Source of the DNA: Brevundimonas sp. Root608
GTDB taxonomy: Bacteria; Pseudomonadota; Alphaproteobacteria; Caulobacterales; Caulobacteraceae
Assembly (NCBI RefSeq): GCF_001427825.1
Contig: NZ_LMGT01000009.1
Span: 50,283-114,282, forward strand
Length of the DNA: 64,000 nucleotides
Reading direction: 5' to 3'
Shown here one piece after another: positions 19,670 through 30,378 of the stretch. The position numbers and the translations under genes are program-made. The notes under the pieces are model-generated. The model ran no database searches, had not been told where the DNA came from, and worked only from the letters and a program-made list of their open reading frames with translations. Positions within the stretch are counted from its first letter, which is position 1. Every line of letters starts with the position of its first letter.

Positions 19670-20386
19670 GTGCGGATCCAACCTCCATATCTGACGAAAA
19701 AGCGCCTGCGCACGGCCGGCGTCGTCGTGGGCGTTTCGGCGGCGCACCTGCTGGTGTTCGCAGTGATCGCGCGCACCCAGGCCGATATTCCGATGCTGCC
19801 GCCGGCGCCGCCCATAAACGTGGTGCTGTTCCGCCCGACGCCGCCGCCCCCTCCGCCGCCGCCGCCGCTGCAGCCCACGCCCGATCCGGGCGGCGGCAAG
19901 CCGGCCGCGCCGTCCCGCGTCCACGTCACGCCCAAGCCGGCAGACAAGCCGCGTGAACTGCCCGCGCCGCCGCGACCGGCGCCCGAACCCACGCTGGTGG
20001 TCGGCGCGGCCCCGGTCGCCAGCCCGACGCCCGGAATGGGGCAGGGCGGCACGGGCAATGGCACGGGAACCGGCGACGGGGACGGCGAAGGATCGGGATC
20101 GGGCGGCATCGGCCCCCGGTTCGTCCGCGGCGCGTCCCAGGCCGAAATCTTCAGCGTCGTACCCCGCGGCCGCCGCCCGGGGCGGGGGTCGGTCAATTGC
20201 GTCATCCGCCTGGACGAACGGCTGGACGACTGCCGCGTGGTCAACGAGACGCCGCCGGGGCTGAACTACGGCGCCGCCGCCGTGACGGTGGCGGAGGCCT
20301 ATTTCCGCTTCCGGCCGCCGATGAGCGCCTCGGGGCGGCCCGTCGAGGGCCAGCGCGTCACCGTCTTCGTCCAGTTCGGGCGCTGA
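19670..20386 (+). CDS. TonB-like energy transducer protein
   Basis: A 238-residue protein with a GTG start, a short cytoplasmic N-terminus, one membrane anchor ([20 protein letters not shown]), a periplasmic Pro-rich spacer including nine consecutive prolines, and a C-terminal TonB-like domain ([20 protein letters not shown], then [16 protein letters not shown]). The family transmits proton-motive force to outer-membrane transporters or stiffens the envelope. It sits between adk and rpsM, an unusual place. Two cysteines in the C-domain may form a disulfide. No ExbB/ExbD genes are nearby, so its partners are unknown. Confidence 0.8.
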   Translation: MRIQPPYLTKKRLRTAGVVVGVSAAHLLVFAVIARTQADIPMLPPAPPINVVLFRPTPPPPPPPPPLQPTPDPGGGKPAAPSRVHVTPKPADKPRELPAPPRPAPEPTLVVGAAPVASPTPGMGQGGTGNGTGTGDGDGEGSGSGGIGPRFVRGASQAEIFSVVPRGRRPGRGSVNCVIRLDERLDDCRVVNETPPGLNYGAAAVTVAEAYFRFRPPMSASGRPVEGQRVTVFVQFGR

Positions 20387-20413
20387 CGGGCCCTTCCGAA
20401 ACCGCGTCAGGCG

Positions 20414-20441
20414 TTGACGCGACGGGAATCCCCTGTATAAG
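20414..20441 (+). promoter_or_regulatory. Putative sigma-70 promoter before rpsM
   Basis: TTGACG (20414-20419) and TATAAG (20436-20441) are separated by 16 bp, a good vegetative match. Transcription would start near 20448, about 80 nt before the rpsM start. It would let rpsM-rpsK-rpoA-rplQ be expressed independently of the upstream S10/spc genes. Confidence 0.6.
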
Positions 20442-20526
20442 GCGCGCTTCCGCGAAGGACGTCGGCGCTCCTGGTCTGTTGACCGGAGCGTTTGTTGCGT
20501 CCGTCAACGCGTATCTGGAGAGCTTC

Positions 20527-20895
20527 GTGGCCCGTATCGCTGGTGTCAACATCCCGACCAACAAGCGCGTAGAGATCGCGCTGCAGTACATCCATGGCAT
20601 CGGCGCCCACGCCGCCAAGGAAATCACGACCAAGGTCGGCATCGAGCCCGCTCGCCGGGTGAACCAGCTGACCGACGCCGAGGTGCTGCAGATCCGCGAG
20701 ACCATCGACCGCGATCACACCGTCGAGGGCGACCTGCGCCGCGAGACGTCGATGAACATCAAGCGTCTGATGGACCTGGCCTGCTACCGCGGCCTGCGTC
20801 ACCGCAAGGGCCTTCCGGTCCGCGGCCAGCGCACCCACACCAACGCCCGCACCCGCAAGGGTCCCGCCAAGCCGATCGCCGGCAAGAAGAAGTAA
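20527..20895 (+). CDS. rpsM: 30S ribosomal protein S13
   Basis: S13 bridges the 30S head to the 50S subunit and P-site tRNA. The protein starts with GTG after GGAG and reads [32 protein letters not shown], then [20 protein letters not shown] and [13 protein letters not shown]. The 122-residue length is typical. It leads the alpha part of the operon behind its own promoter. Confidence 0.97.
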   Translation: MARIAGVNIPTNKRVEIALQYIHGIGAHAAKEITTKVGIEPARRVNQLTDAEVLQIRETIDRDHTVEGDLRRETSMNIKRLMDLACYRGLRHRKGLPVRGQRTHTNARTRKGPAKPIAGKKK

Positions 20896-20904
20896 GACAG
20901 ACAC

Positions 20905-21294
20905 ATGGCCAAGGAACCGGGTCGCGTAAAGAAGCGCGAGCGCAAGAACATCACCTCGGGCGTCGCCCACGTGAATGCGTCCTTCAACAACACCATGATC
21001 ACGATCACCGATGCCCAGGGCAACGCGATCTCGTGGTCGTCGGCCGGACACATGGGCTTCAAGGGTTCGCGCAAATCGACCCCTTACGCCGCCCAGATGG
21101 CCGCCGAGGACGCGGGCAAGAAGGCCCAGGAACACGGCGTCAAGACGCTGGAAGTCAACGTTTCGGGTCCCGGCTCCGGCCGCGAGTCGGCCCTGCGCGC
21201 CCTGCAGTCGGTCGGCCTGACCATCACCACCATCCGCGACGTCACGCCGATGCCGCACAACGGTTGCCGTCCGCCCAAGCGCCGCCGCGTCTAA
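20905..21294 (+). CDS. rpsK: 30S ribosomal protein S11
   Basis: S11 lies on the 30S platform near the E-site. It contains [40 protein letters not shown] and the C-terminal [20 protein letters not shown] with the conserved PHNGC. The length of 129 is typical. It starts 9 bp after rpsM. Confidence 0.98.
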   Translation: MAKEPGRVKKRERKNITSGVAHVNASFNNTMITITDAQGNAISWSSAGHMGFKGSRKSTPYAAQMAAEDAGKKAQEHGVKTLEVNVSGPGSGRESALRALQSVGLTITTIRDVTPMPHNGCRPPKRRRV

Positions 21295-21385
21295 AGCGAA
21301 CCAAGACCGACTACCTATCTCCGCCGGTCCTGGCGCGCCTGACGAGGGGCGAGGGACCGGCGAACTCCGTTTTCGAGGGACACCC

Positions 21386-22405
21386 ATGATCGAACGTAAC
21401 TGGCAAGAGCTGATCCGTCCCGAGAAGCCGCAGATCGAGGCGAGCTCCGACCCGCAGCGCAAGTCGCGCCTGGTTGCAGAGCCCCTGGAACGCGGCTTCG
21501 GCGTGACGCTCGGCAACGCCCTGCGCCGCGTTCTCCTGTCGTCGCTGCAAGGCGCCGCCGTGACCGCGATCCAGATCGACGGCGTGGTCCATGAATTCTC
21601 GTCGCTGGAAGGCGTGCGCGAGGACGTGGTCGACATCGTTCTGAACATCAAGCAACTGGCGCTGCGCATGCACGCCGAAGGCCCCAAGCGCATGACCCTG
21701 CGCGCCACGGGCCCCGGCGCCGTCACGGCCGGCCAGATCGACGTCCCCGCGGACATCGAGGTGCTGAACCCCGACCACGTGATCTGCACGCTGGACGAGG
21801 GCGCTTCGGTGCGCATGGAACTGACCGTCCAGAACGGCAAGGGCTATGTCGCCTCCGAGCTGAACCGTCCGGAAGACGCCCCGATCGGCCTGATCGCCGT
21901 CGACGCCCTGTATTCGCCGGTCAAGCGCGTCGCCTATCGCGTCGAGCCGACCCGTCAGGGCCAGTCGCTGGACTATGACAAGCTGATCCTCGAGGTCGAG
22001 ACGAACGGCGCGGTCTCGCCGGTGGACGCCGTGGCCTACGCCTCGCGCATCCTCCAGGACCAGCTGCAGATCTTCATCACCTTCGACGAGCCGAAGAAGG
22101 CCGTGGAAGCCGCGGACGGCAAGCCCGACCTGCCCTTCAACCCGGCCCTGCTGAAGAAGGTGGACGAGCTGGAACTGTCGGTGCGTTCGGCCAACTGCCT
22201 GAAGAACGACAACATCGTCTACATCGGCGACCTGATCCAGAAGACCGAGGGCGAAATGCTTCGCACCCCGAACTTCGGCCGCAAGTCGCTGAACGAGATC
22301 AAGGAAGTCCTGATGACGATGGGGCTCAGCCTCGGCATGGATGTGCCGAACTGGCCGCCTGAAAACATCGAGGATCTGGCCAAGAAGTTCGACGACCAGA
22401 TCTAG
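21386..22405 (+). CDS. rpoA: RNA polymerase alpha subunit
   Basis: The alpha dimer nucleates RNA polymerase assembly, and its C-terminal domain binds UP elements and activators. Residues about 1-230 are the alpha-NTD ([36 protein letters not shown]); residues about 250-330 are the alpha-CTD ([34 protein letters not shown]). The 339-residue length matches alphaproteobacterial proteins. It follows rpsK by 91 bp and has GAGGGACACCC before the ATG. Confidence 0.98.
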   Translation: MIERNWQELIRPEKPQIEASSDPQRKSRLVAEPLERGFGVTLGNALRRVLLSSLQGAAVTAIQIDGVVHEFSSLEGVREDVVDIVLNIKQLALRMHAEGPKRMTLRATGPGAVTAGQIDVPADIEVLNPDHVICTLDEGASVRMELTVQNGKGYVASELNRPEDAPIGLIAVDALYSPVKRVAYRVEPTRQGQSLDYDKLILEVETNGAVSPVDAVAYASRILQDQLQIFITFDEPKKAVEAADGKPDLPFNPALLKKVDELELSVRSANCLKNDNIVYIGDLIQKTEGEMLRTPNFGRKSLNEIKEVLMTMGLSLGMDVPNWPPENIEDLAKKFDDQI

Positions 22406-22507
22406 TTTCAACCCTCCGCCCTTGATCCACCCGGATCGCGGAGCGGTTAGAATGAGAAAGCCCCAGGTCCGCGAGCCGGATACCAGGGTTGAGTAGGAGA
22501 GACCCCG

Positions 22508-22927
22508 ATGCGCCACGGCGCCGCCTATCGCAAGCTCGGTCGTACGAGCGCACACCGGACCGCCATGTTCGCCAACATGGCTGCGTCGCTGATCAAGCAC
22601 GAGCAGATCACGACCACGCTTCCCAAGGCGAAGGAACTGCGTCCCTTCGTCGAGAAGCTGGTCACGCTCGCCAAGAAGGGCGACCTGCACGCACGCCGTC
22701 AGGCCATCAGCCAGGTCCGTGACGTTCCGCAGGTCGGCAAGCTGTTCGAGACGATCGGCCCGCGCTACGCCGAACGCAACGGCGGCTACATCCGCATCAT
22801 GAAGGCCGGCTATCGCCACGGCGACAACGCCGCCATGGCCGTGATCGAGTTCGTCGATCGCGACGCCGACGCCAAGGGCCTGGACTCGGGCCCGGTCTAC
22901 GCCATCGAGGGCGACGACGAGGCGTAA
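22508..22927 (+). CDS. rplQ: 50S ribosomal protein L17
   Basis: L17 lies near the tunnel exit. The sequence [40 protein letters not shown] and [20 protein letters not shown] matches the family; the C-terminal 20 residues ([10 protein letters not shown]) are acidic. It is the last gene of the superoperon, 102 bp after rpoA, and is followed by a strong terminator. Confidence 0.97.
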   Translation: MRHGAAYRKLGRTSAHRTAMFANMAASLIKHEQITTTLPKAKELRPFVEKLVTLAKKGDLHARRQAISQVRDVPQVGKLFETIGPRYAERNGGYIRIMKAGYRHGDNAAMAVIEFVDRDADAKGLDSGPVYAIEGDDEA

Positions 22928-22954
22928 GCTTCGGCCGTTGGGGCCACGACAAAG

Positions 22955-22985
22955 GGGCGGCCGGTGCGAACCGGCCGCCCTTTTT
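22955..22985 (+). terminator. Intrinsic terminator of the ribosomal operon
   Basis: A perfect 10-bp all-G+C stem (22955-22964 with 22971-22980), a 6-nt loop and five T at 22981-22985, 27 bp after the rplQ stop. This is a classical rho-independent terminator. Confidence 0.9.
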
Positions 22986-23025
22986 AATGCCTGAAAGCAC
23001 CCCAGACAGACCCTTGGAGGGCTCC

Positions 23026-23493
23026 ATGCCGACCGTCGTTGAGATCGTTTCCTACAGACCCGACCACGCCGCGGCCTGGCGCGCGCTGAACGAGGACTGG
23101 CTGGTCGCCGGGGGCTATGCGCTCGAACCCAAGGACCAGCTGGTGCTGGGCGATCCGCAGGGGTCGATCCTCGACAAGGGCGGCCACGTCTTCATCGCCG
23201 AGCGCGAGGGCCAACCGGTCGGCTGCTGCTCGCTGATGGCCATGGCCGACGGCGGCTATGAGGTCGGCAAGATGGCGGTCGCGGATGGCGCGCGCGGTCT
23301 GAACCTCGGCTGGCGGCTGCTGGAGGCCTGCGAGGCGGCGGCGCGGGCGGCGGGCGGCCATCGCCTGTATCTGGAGACCAACAGGGCCCAGACCCACGCC
23401 ATCGCCCTGTACCGCCGCTTCGGCTTCGTCGATCTGCCGCCGCAGCCGACGCCGTATGCGCGCTGCGACGTGTGGATGGAGAAGCGGTTGTGA
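23026..23493 (+). CDS. GNAT-family N-acetyltransferase
   Basis: A 155-residue single-domain acetyltransferase. The fold is seen in HVFIAEREGQPVGCCSLMAM, the acetyl-CoA-binding KMAVADGARGLNLGWRLLEA helix and the late strand RLYLETNRAQTHAIALYRRF, ending GFVDLPP. The start at 23026 is supported by GGAGG 5 bp upstream; an in-frame ATG at 22987 lies next to the rplQ terminator T-run and is rejected. Its substrate is unknown. It is convergent with the ABC permease gene, 3 bp apart. Confidence 0.85.
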   Translation: MPTVVEIVSYRPDHAAAWRALNEDWLVAGGYALEPKDQLVLGDPQGSILDKGGHVFIAEREGQPVGCCSLMAMADGGYEVGKMAVADGARGLNLGWRLLEACEAAARAAGGHRLYLETNRAQTHAIALYRRFGFVDLPPQPTPYARCDVWMEKRL

Positions 23494-23496
23494 GCG

Positions 23497-24357
23497 CTAC
23501 TCCTTCGACAGATCCTGCCGTTTGAACCACGCCAGCGCCCCGACCAGGGGCAGGACCGTCCAGAGTCCGAGCCCGGTGAGGGAGCGCCACACCGTCCCGT
23601 CGGTATAGGGCGCGGGCAGGGCTCCGGGCGCGACCGCCGCCTTCAGCGTGTCATAGGCCAAGCCGGGCAGCAGCAGCTGCGGCAACCACATCTGCGGCTC
23701 CCATCCCAGCAGCGGCATGGCCGTGCCGGCGATTCCCTGCACGAAGCCGAGGGCCCAGGGCACGAACAGGGCGGCCAGCAGCGACCGCGTCATGACCGCC
23801 GTCAGCAGGGCGATCATCGTGAACTGGACGATGCGGACATAGGACAACAGCCCGACCAGGGCCGCGCGCCCGGCCTCGGCGCCGTCCATCGCGAAGCTCA
23901 GGTCGCGCTGGTAGATCACCGCCTCGGCGATCAGGAAGACGAAGGTGGCCGCCAGGAACAGCAGGCTCACGGCGATGGCCAGCATCTTGACCAGCCCGAC
24001 CTTAGCGAGGATCAGCGAGACCCGGTCATTGCGCGCGCTGATCAGCCGCCACGACTCCCAGCGGTAGTCGCCCGCATAGATCGTCGCCGCGCCGATCAGC
24101 ATGCAGATCAGTATCACGCCGTTGGCGCTGGCCGAGGCCGCGAACGAGAAGGCCTCCGCGAGATTGAGCGGCTCGACCGACGGGGGGAGGGTCAGGCCGA
24201 TGTTCCCGGCGGCCTCGTCGCCCTTGGACTTGCTGACCAGGTGGAAGAAGACGCCGCCGACGGCGAACAGCAGCGGCGTCAGCACGACGCTGACGAACAC
24301 CTGCAGCCGGTTGAGCGAGAATCGATAGGCCTCGGCCCGGATTGCATCAGCCAGCAT
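23497..24357 (-). CDS. ABC-2 type transporter permease
   Basis: A 286-residue membrane protein with about six hydrophobic segments. It starts MLADAIRAEAYRFSLNRLQV, then FVSVVLTPLLFAVGGVFFHL (TM1) and ASANGVILICMLIGAATIYA (TM2). It overlaps the ATP-binding gene upstream by 11 bp, so the two form an exporter of the ABC-2 class. Such pairs export drugs, lipids or peptides; the substrate cannot be read from the sequence. Confidence 0.85.
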   Translation of the reverse strand: MLADAIRAEAYRFSLNRLQVFVSVVLTPLLFAVGGVFFHLVSKSKGDEAAGNIGLTLPPSVEPLNLAEAFSFAASASANGVILICMLIGAATIYAGDYRWESWRLISARNDRVSLILAKVGLVKMLAIAVSLLFLAATFVFLIAEAVIYQRDLSFAMDGAEAGRAALVGLLSYVRIVQFTMIALLTAVMTRSLLAALFVPWALGFVQGIAGTAMPLLGWEPQMWLPQLLLPGLAYDTLKAAVAPGALPAPYTDGTVWRSLTGLGLWTVLPLVGALAWFKRQDLSKE

Positions 24358-25258
24358 GGGGTGTCTCCGGCGCGCGGATGGAGCCTGTTTCGGTGAAGAA
24401 GACGCTTTCCAGATCGGCGCCGACCCAGCGGGCCTCGTCGATCTCGATCCCCGCCTCGACGAGGGCGCGGATCAGCGCGGGCCCTTCGGCGCGCGGCACA
24501 TTGGCCAGGACGCCGGCCCCGTCGCGCACACCGCGGGATCCGAGGATGGCGATGACCCGGTCCGCCGCGGTCACCGACAGGCGCAGCTGCTCGCCGGACG
24601 CCGTCAGCTCGCTGACCGCGCCTTCGCGCACCAGCCGGCCCCGGTGCAGGATGGCCACGCGGTCGCAGATGCGCTGCACCTCCTGAAGCTGGTGGCTGGC
24701 CAGGACGACGGTGACGCCGTCGTGGTCGGCCAGGGAGCGGATCAGGGCCCGCATCTCCTGGATCCCGGGGGGATCCATGCCGCTGGTCGGCTCGTCCAGA
24801 ATGACCAGTTCGGGCTTGCTCATCAGCGCCGCGGCGACGCCCAGCCGCTGCAGCATGCCGACCGAGAAGCCCTTGACCTTGCGGTCGGCCGCCTCGGTCA
24901 GGCCGACGCGCTCCAGCCAGTTCGGAATATCGACCTCGGCCCCGACGCCGTGCTCCAGCGCCAGCCAGCGCAGCACCTGGCGCGCGGTCATATAGGGCGG
25001 GAAGCGCGGGGTCTCGATCATCGAGCCCATGCGGCGCATCGAGGCGACCTGGCCCACGGGTCCGCCCATCACCGTCGCCGAGCCCTCCGTCGGCCGGATC
25101 AGGCCCAGAAGGATGCGGAACAGGGTCGACTTGCCGGCCCCGTTCGGCCCCAGCACGCCGTATACGCCGCCCCGGGGGATGGTCAGGTGCAGCCCGTCGA
25201 GGGCGCGCACGGTTCCGTAGGTCTTGGTCAGGCCCCGGGCTTCTATCACGGTTGTCAT
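24347..25258 (-). CDS. ABC transporter ATP-binding protein
   Basis: A 303-residue ATPase of the drug/antibiotic exporter class. Walker A is GPNGAGKST, the signature region reads FSVGMLQRLGVAAAL (a variant of LSGGQ, with SVGML), Walker B is LVILDEPTSGMDP, and the switch His is in LASHQL. A C-terminal domain of about 90 residues follows. The ATG at 25258 gives the standard N-terminus (TTVIEARGLTKTYGTV); a TTG at 25294 would add 12 unrelated residues. It overlaps the permease. Confidence 0.92.
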   Translation of the reverse strand: MTTVIEARGLTKTYGTVRALDGLHLTIPRGGVYGVLGPNGAGKSTLFRILLGLIRPTEGSATVMGGPVGQVASMRRMGSMIETPRFPPYMTARQVLRWLALEHGVGAEVDIPNWLERVGLTEAADRKVKGFSVGMLQRLGVAAALMSKPELVILDEPTSGMDPPGIQEMRALIRSLADHDGVTVVLASHQLQEVQRICDRVAILHRGRLVREGAVSELTASGEQLRLSVTAADRVIAILGSRGVRDGAGVLANVPRAEGPALIRALVEAGIEIDEARWVGADLESVFFTETGSIRAPETPHAG

Positions 25259-25306
25259 GGCGGCAGCTTGGCCTTGCGCCGTCGTTTCGCGCAAGACGTC
25301 CCGGGA

Positions 25307-25699
25307 TTAAGGTTTCGCAACCTCGGCTTGCGGCATGGCCATGCCGAAGGCGATCAGCTCGCCGTCCGGCGCCAGCACCAGCAGCTCCCTCTGGCCGTAG
25401 GGCTTGTCCGCCGGCCCGTGGACGTCGCGGGAGGGCAGGGTGTCCAGTTTCGGCTTCAGCTCCGCGTACAGGGCGTCCACGTCGCGCACGTCGATGTAGT
25501 AGGCGAAGCGGCGATGGCCCGGCGTGAGCTCGCCATCTTCGGCCTGAAGCAGCCGGAACCCGACCGTCTCGCGGTGGATGTAGGCGTATCCGTCCTTCCG
25601 GAAGGGCACGCTGAAACCAAGGATGTCCGTGAAGAAGTCGAGCGCCTTCTGCAGGTCCGCGACGTGCAGGAAGGGCGTCACCTGAAGGAAGTTGGTCAT
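25307..25699 (-). CDS. VOC-family (glyoxalase/bleomycin resistance-like) protein
   Basis: A 130-residue protein of the vicinal oxygen chelate fold, with two beta-alpha-beta-beta-beta units: VTPFLHVADLQKALDFFTDI followed by LGFSVPF, and RFAYYIDVRDVDALYAELKP followed by LLVLAPDGELIAFG. The usual metal ligands at these positions are only partly present, so enzymatic function is uncertain. It is divergent from the MFS gene, with 84 bp between them. Confidence 0.8.
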   Translation of the reverse strand: MTNFLQVTPFLHVADLQKALDFFTDILGFSVPFRKDGYAYIHRETVGFRLLQAEDGELTPGHRRFAYYIDVRDVDALYAELKPKLDTLPSRDVHGPADKPYGQRELLVLAPDGELIAFGMAMPQAEVAKP

Positions 25700-25783
25700 G
25701 AGGGCCTCCGCCCCAAGGGTACCACAGGGCTGACGGGCGCGCCCGGGTCGGCTAGAAGGCGCGTCCCTCCACGAAGCCCGCCC

Positions 25784-27046
25784 ATGTCAGCCCTCAACCG
25801 CCTCCGCACCCACCGCGCCGCGCTCGCCTTCATCTTCGTGACGGCGGTGCTCGATATCGTGGCCATGGGCATCATCATCCCGGTGCTGCCCCGCCTGATC
25901 GAGGACTTCGTCGGCTCCAACGCCCGGGCCGGGGTGATCAACGGCGTCTTCGTGGCGCTGTGGGCGCTGATGCAGTTCGTCTGCTCGCCGATCATCGGCT
26001 CGCTGTCGGACAAGTACGGACGCCGCCCGGTCATCCTGATCAGCTGCGCGGGGCTGGCGCTGGACTATGTGTTGATGGCCGTCGCGCCGGACCTGTGGTG
26101 GCTGGCGCTGGGGCGGATCATCGCCGGGATCACCTCGTCCAGCTTCACGACGGTCTACGCCTATATGGCCGACATCACCGCGCCCGAGAAACGGGCCAAG
26201 GCCTATGGCCTGATCGGCGCCGCCTTTTCGTTCGGATTCGTGCTGGGCCCGGTGCTGGGCGGCTTCCTCGGCGGGTTCGGCCCGCGCGTGCCCTTCTGGT
26301 TCGCCGCCGGCCTGTCGACCCTGGCCTTCCTCTACGGCCTTCTGGTTCTGCCGGAGAGCCTGCCGGTCGAGAAGCGGATGGATTTCAGCTGGAAGCGGGC
26401 CAATCCGTTGGGGTCCCTGATCCTGCTGCGCCGCCACCCGGAGCTCAGCGGCCTGGCCGTCGTGAACTTCCTGCTCTATTTCGCCCACCACGTCTTTTCG
26501 GCGGTGTTCGTGCTCTACGCCGCCTGGCGTTACGGCTGGGGCCCGCGCGAGGTCGGCCTGCTGCTGGCCCTCGTCGGCGTGCTGGACATGGTGGTGCAGG
26601 GCGGTCTGGTGGGGCCGGTCGTCAAGCGGCTGGGCGACCGGGCGACCATGGTGCTGGGTCTGGTCGGCGGCACGGTCGGGATCGCGGCCATGGGCTGGGC
26701 GCCCGACGGCCTGATGTTCGTCCTCGCCATGCTGCCCAACGCCCTGTGGGGTCTGGCCATGCCGACCCTGCAAGCCCTGATGACCCGCCGCGTCGGCGAG
26801 GACGAACAGGGCCAGCTGCAGGGCGCCAACATGAGCGTCGCCTCGATCGCCGGTGTGATGTCGCCGCTGTTCTTCGGCTGGGTCTATTCGCTGTCGGTCG
26901 GCGAGCACGCGGTCATCCAGATGCCGGGCCTGGCCTTCTATCTGGCCGCCGTCGTCCTGCTGCTGGCGGCGGTCATCGGCTGGCTCGTGGGGCGCGGGCA
27001 GGAACGCCGCGACGCCGGAGCCGTTGAGGCCCCGCCGACGCCTTGA
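25784..27046 (+). CDS. MFS transporter, TetA-like drug:H+ antiporter class
   Basis: A 420-residue inner-membrane protein with 12 predicted segments. MFS motif A is GSLSDKYGRRPVIL in loop 2-3, the antiporter motif C is GFVLGPVLGGFLGG in TM5, and FVTAVLDIVAMGIIIPVLP is the typical TM1 of the TetA/YdeR group. The true start is 25784; the same frame stays open far upstream through the ABC genes but reads as antisense. The real substrate is unknown, so a resistance role should not be assumed. Confidence 0.88.
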   Translation: MSALNRLRTHRAALAFIFVTAVLDIVAMGIIIPVLPRLIEDFVGSNARAGVINGVFVALWALMQFVCSPIIGSLSDKYGRRPVILISCAGLALDYVLMAVAPDLWWLALGRIIAGITSSSFTTVYAYMADITAPEKRAKAYGLIGAAFSFGFVLGPVLGGFLGGFGPRVPFWFAAGLSTLAFLYGLLVLPESLPVEKRMDFSWKRANPLGSLILLRRHPELSGLAVVNFLLYFAHHVFSAVFVLYAAWRYGWGPREVGLLLALVGVLDMVVQGGLVGPVVKRLGDRATMVLGLVGGTVGIAAMGWAPDGLMFVLAMLPNALWGLAMPTLQALMTRRVGEDEQGQLQGANMSVASIAGVMSPLFFGWVYSLSVGEHAVIQMPGLAFYLAAVVLLLAAVIGWLVGRGQERRDAGAVEAPPTP

Positions 27047-27102
27047 TCCGGTCCAAAAGCCGGTGCGGAATGGCGGCGCTTGTGCCTTTCTGACTGAACC
27101 GG

Positions 27103-28482
<1,380 letters not shown>

Positions 28483-28510
28483 TCCGGGCCCCGGCCCAGG
28501 ACGCGGCCGC

Positions 28511-28927
28511 CTAGGTCCGGAGCGGCGATCCGATCGACCAGGTGTGGCCGAACGGGTCGCGCAACTGGCCGTAGCGGTCGCCCCAGAACTGGTCCGCGAT
28601 CGGGAACAGGGGCACGCCCCCGGCCAGGATGGCGCGGTTCCACCATTCGTCGGCGTCGTCGACCTGGAGATGGATGGTCACCCCCTTGGGCACGATGTCC
28701 TGCTCGCCGTTGAACTCGGGGAATTCGTCGTTGAGCATGACGGCGCCGCCGTTGATCATCAGATAGGCGTGCATCAGCCGCTCGCCGTCGTCGGCCATGT
28801 GCCGCCGCACTTCCTCGGCCCCGAAGGCGCGGGTGTAGAATTCGATCGCCGCCTGGCCGCCGCGCGACGGGATGGTCAGGTGCGGCGTGACGCCCGCTGC
28901 GGGGCCTTGCGCTTCGGGGTCGGTCAT
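28511..28927 (-). CDS. VOC-family protein, PhnB-like
   Basis: A 138-residue PhnB/glyoxalase-fold protein. Marker segments are VTPHLTIPSRGGQAAIEFYT, RAFGAEEV, MHAYLMINGGAVMLNDEFPE and FWGDRYGQLRDPFGHTWSIG. Despite the name, PhnB-like proteins are mostly uncharacterised. It is convergent with the protease and divergent from rarA. Confidence 0.85.
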   Translation of the reverse strand: MTDPEAQGPAAGVTPHLTIPSRGGQAAIEFYTRAFGAEEVRRHMADDGERLMHAYLMINGGAVMLNDEFPEFNGEQDIVPKGVTIHLQVDDADEWWNRAILAGGVPLFPIADQFWGDRYGQLRDPFGHTWSIGSPLRT

Positions 28928-29002
28928 GGCGCGGTCTCCTCGGTTCGGATGTCGATACTAACGCGTGAAAACCGCGCCGCGAACGCCTATCTGTGAGCGT
29001 CC

Positions 29003-30316
29003 ATGACCGACCTGTTCGAAGCCTCCGGCATCCATCCCCCCGACGCGCCCCTGGCCGACCGTCTGAGGCCCCGCACGCTCGACGAGGTGGTGGGCCAGGA
29101 TCATCTGCTGGGACCCGGCGGGCCGATCCGGCGCATGGTCGAGGCCGGGCGTCTGGGGTCGATGATCCTGTGGGGGCCGCCCGGCACCGGCAAGACCACC
29201 ATCGCCCGCCTGCTGGCCCAGGCGGCGGGCTATCAGTTCCAGCAGATCAGCGCCGTCTTCTCCGGCGTCGCCGATCTCAAGAAGGCGTTCGAGGCCGCCC
29301 GCATGCGGCGCGCCGCCGGACAGTCGACCCTGCTGTTCGTCGACGAGATCCACCGCTTCAACCGCGCCCAGCAGGACGGCTTCCTGCCGTTCGTGGAGGA
29401 GGGGATCGTCACCCTCGTCGGGGCCACGACCGAGAACCCGTCGTTCGAACTGAACGGCGCCCTGCTGTCGCGGTCGCAGGTCTATGTGCTGAAACGGCTG
29501 GATGATGCGGCCCTCGATCAACTGTTGATTCGGGCCGAGGCGCAGGAGGGGATGACGCTCCCGCTGACTCCGGAATCGCGTCAGGCGTTGCTGGCCCTGG
29601 CCGACGGCGACGGCCGCTATCTGCTGACCATGTCCGAGGTTCTGTTCGACCTGACCTCAAGCGATCCGCTGGACGTCCAGGCCCTGGCCGGCGTCCTGCA
29701 GAAGCGCGCACCCGCTTACGACAAGAGCAGAGAAGAACACTACAACCTCATATCTGCGCTGCATAAATCGGTGCGAGGGTCAGACCCTGACGCCGCCCTC
29801 TACTGGCTGGCTCGGATGCTGAACGGCGGCGAGGATCCGCTCTATCTGGCCCGCCGCATCGTGCGCATGGCGGTCGAGGACATCGGCGAGGCCGACCCCC
29901 TGTCCCTGCTGGTCGCCAACGCGGCCAAGGACACCTACGACTTCCTCGGAAGCCCCGAGGGCGAGCTGGCCCTGGCCCAGGCCGTGGTCCACCTGGCCAC
30001 CGCGCCCAAGTCCGTGGGCGTCTACGAGGCGTTCAAGGCGGCGAAGAAGGCGGCGGCCGAGACCGGCTCGCTCATGCCGCCCGCCCATATCCGCAACGCC
30101 CCGACGAAGCTGATGAAACAGCTCGGTTACGGCAAGGGCTACCAGTACGACCCCTCGACCCCCGAGGGCTTCTCCGGCGCCAACTTCTTCCCCGACGACA
30201 TGGAGCGCCGCGTCTTCTACGCGCCGAAGGGCGAGGGGCATGAGGCCAAGGTGAAGGAGCGGCTCGACCGCTGGGCCGCGATGCGGGCGTCGATGACCGA
30301 CGACGGCGCCGCTTAG
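29003..30316 (+). CDS. rarA: Replication-associated recombination protein A
   Basis: A AAA+ ATPase (RarA/MgsA, homologue of WRNIP1) acting at stalled replication forks. It starts PLADRLRPRTLDEVVGQDHL, Walker A is WGPPGTGKTTIARLLA, Walker B FVDEIHRFNRAQQD, sensor ATTENPSFELN, and the C-terminal tetramerisation part has LARRIVRMAVEDIGEADPLS and the final GYQYDPSTPEGFSG, NFFPD. The 437-residue length is typical. TATCTG lies 9 bp before the ATG, so the transcript may have almost no leader. Confidence 0.95.
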   Translation: MTDLFEASGIHPPDAPLADRLRPRTLDEVVGQDHLLGPGGPIRRMVEAGRLGSMILWGPPGTGKTTIARLLAQAAGYQFQQISAVFSGVADLKKAFEAARMRRAAGQSTLLFVDEIHRFNRAQQDGFLPFVEEGIVTLVGATTENPSFELNGALLSRSQVYVLKRLDDAALDQLLIRAEAQEGMTLPLTPESRQALLALADGDGRYLLTMSEVLFDLTSSDPLDVQALAGVLQKRAPAYDKSREEHYNLISALHKSVRGSDPDAALYWLARMLNGGEDPLYLARRIVRMAVEDIGEADPLSLLVANAAKDTYDFLGSPEGELALAQAVVHLATAPKSVGVYEAFKAAKKAAAETGSLMPPAHIRNAPTKLMKQLGYGKGYQYDPSTPEGFSGANFFPDDMERRVFYAPKGEGHEAKVKERLDRWAAMRASMTDDGAA

Positions 30317-30378
30317 CGTTGCCGTAACGCCGGTTTTGGGGTTAGCCTCCCGCCATCGATCAACCTTGGGAGGGGATG

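Noticed and set aside
24356-25783. Long in-frame extension upstream of the MFS gene
   Set aside because: It lies opposite the ABC transporter genes, has no protein-like features, and the MFS family start is at 25784.
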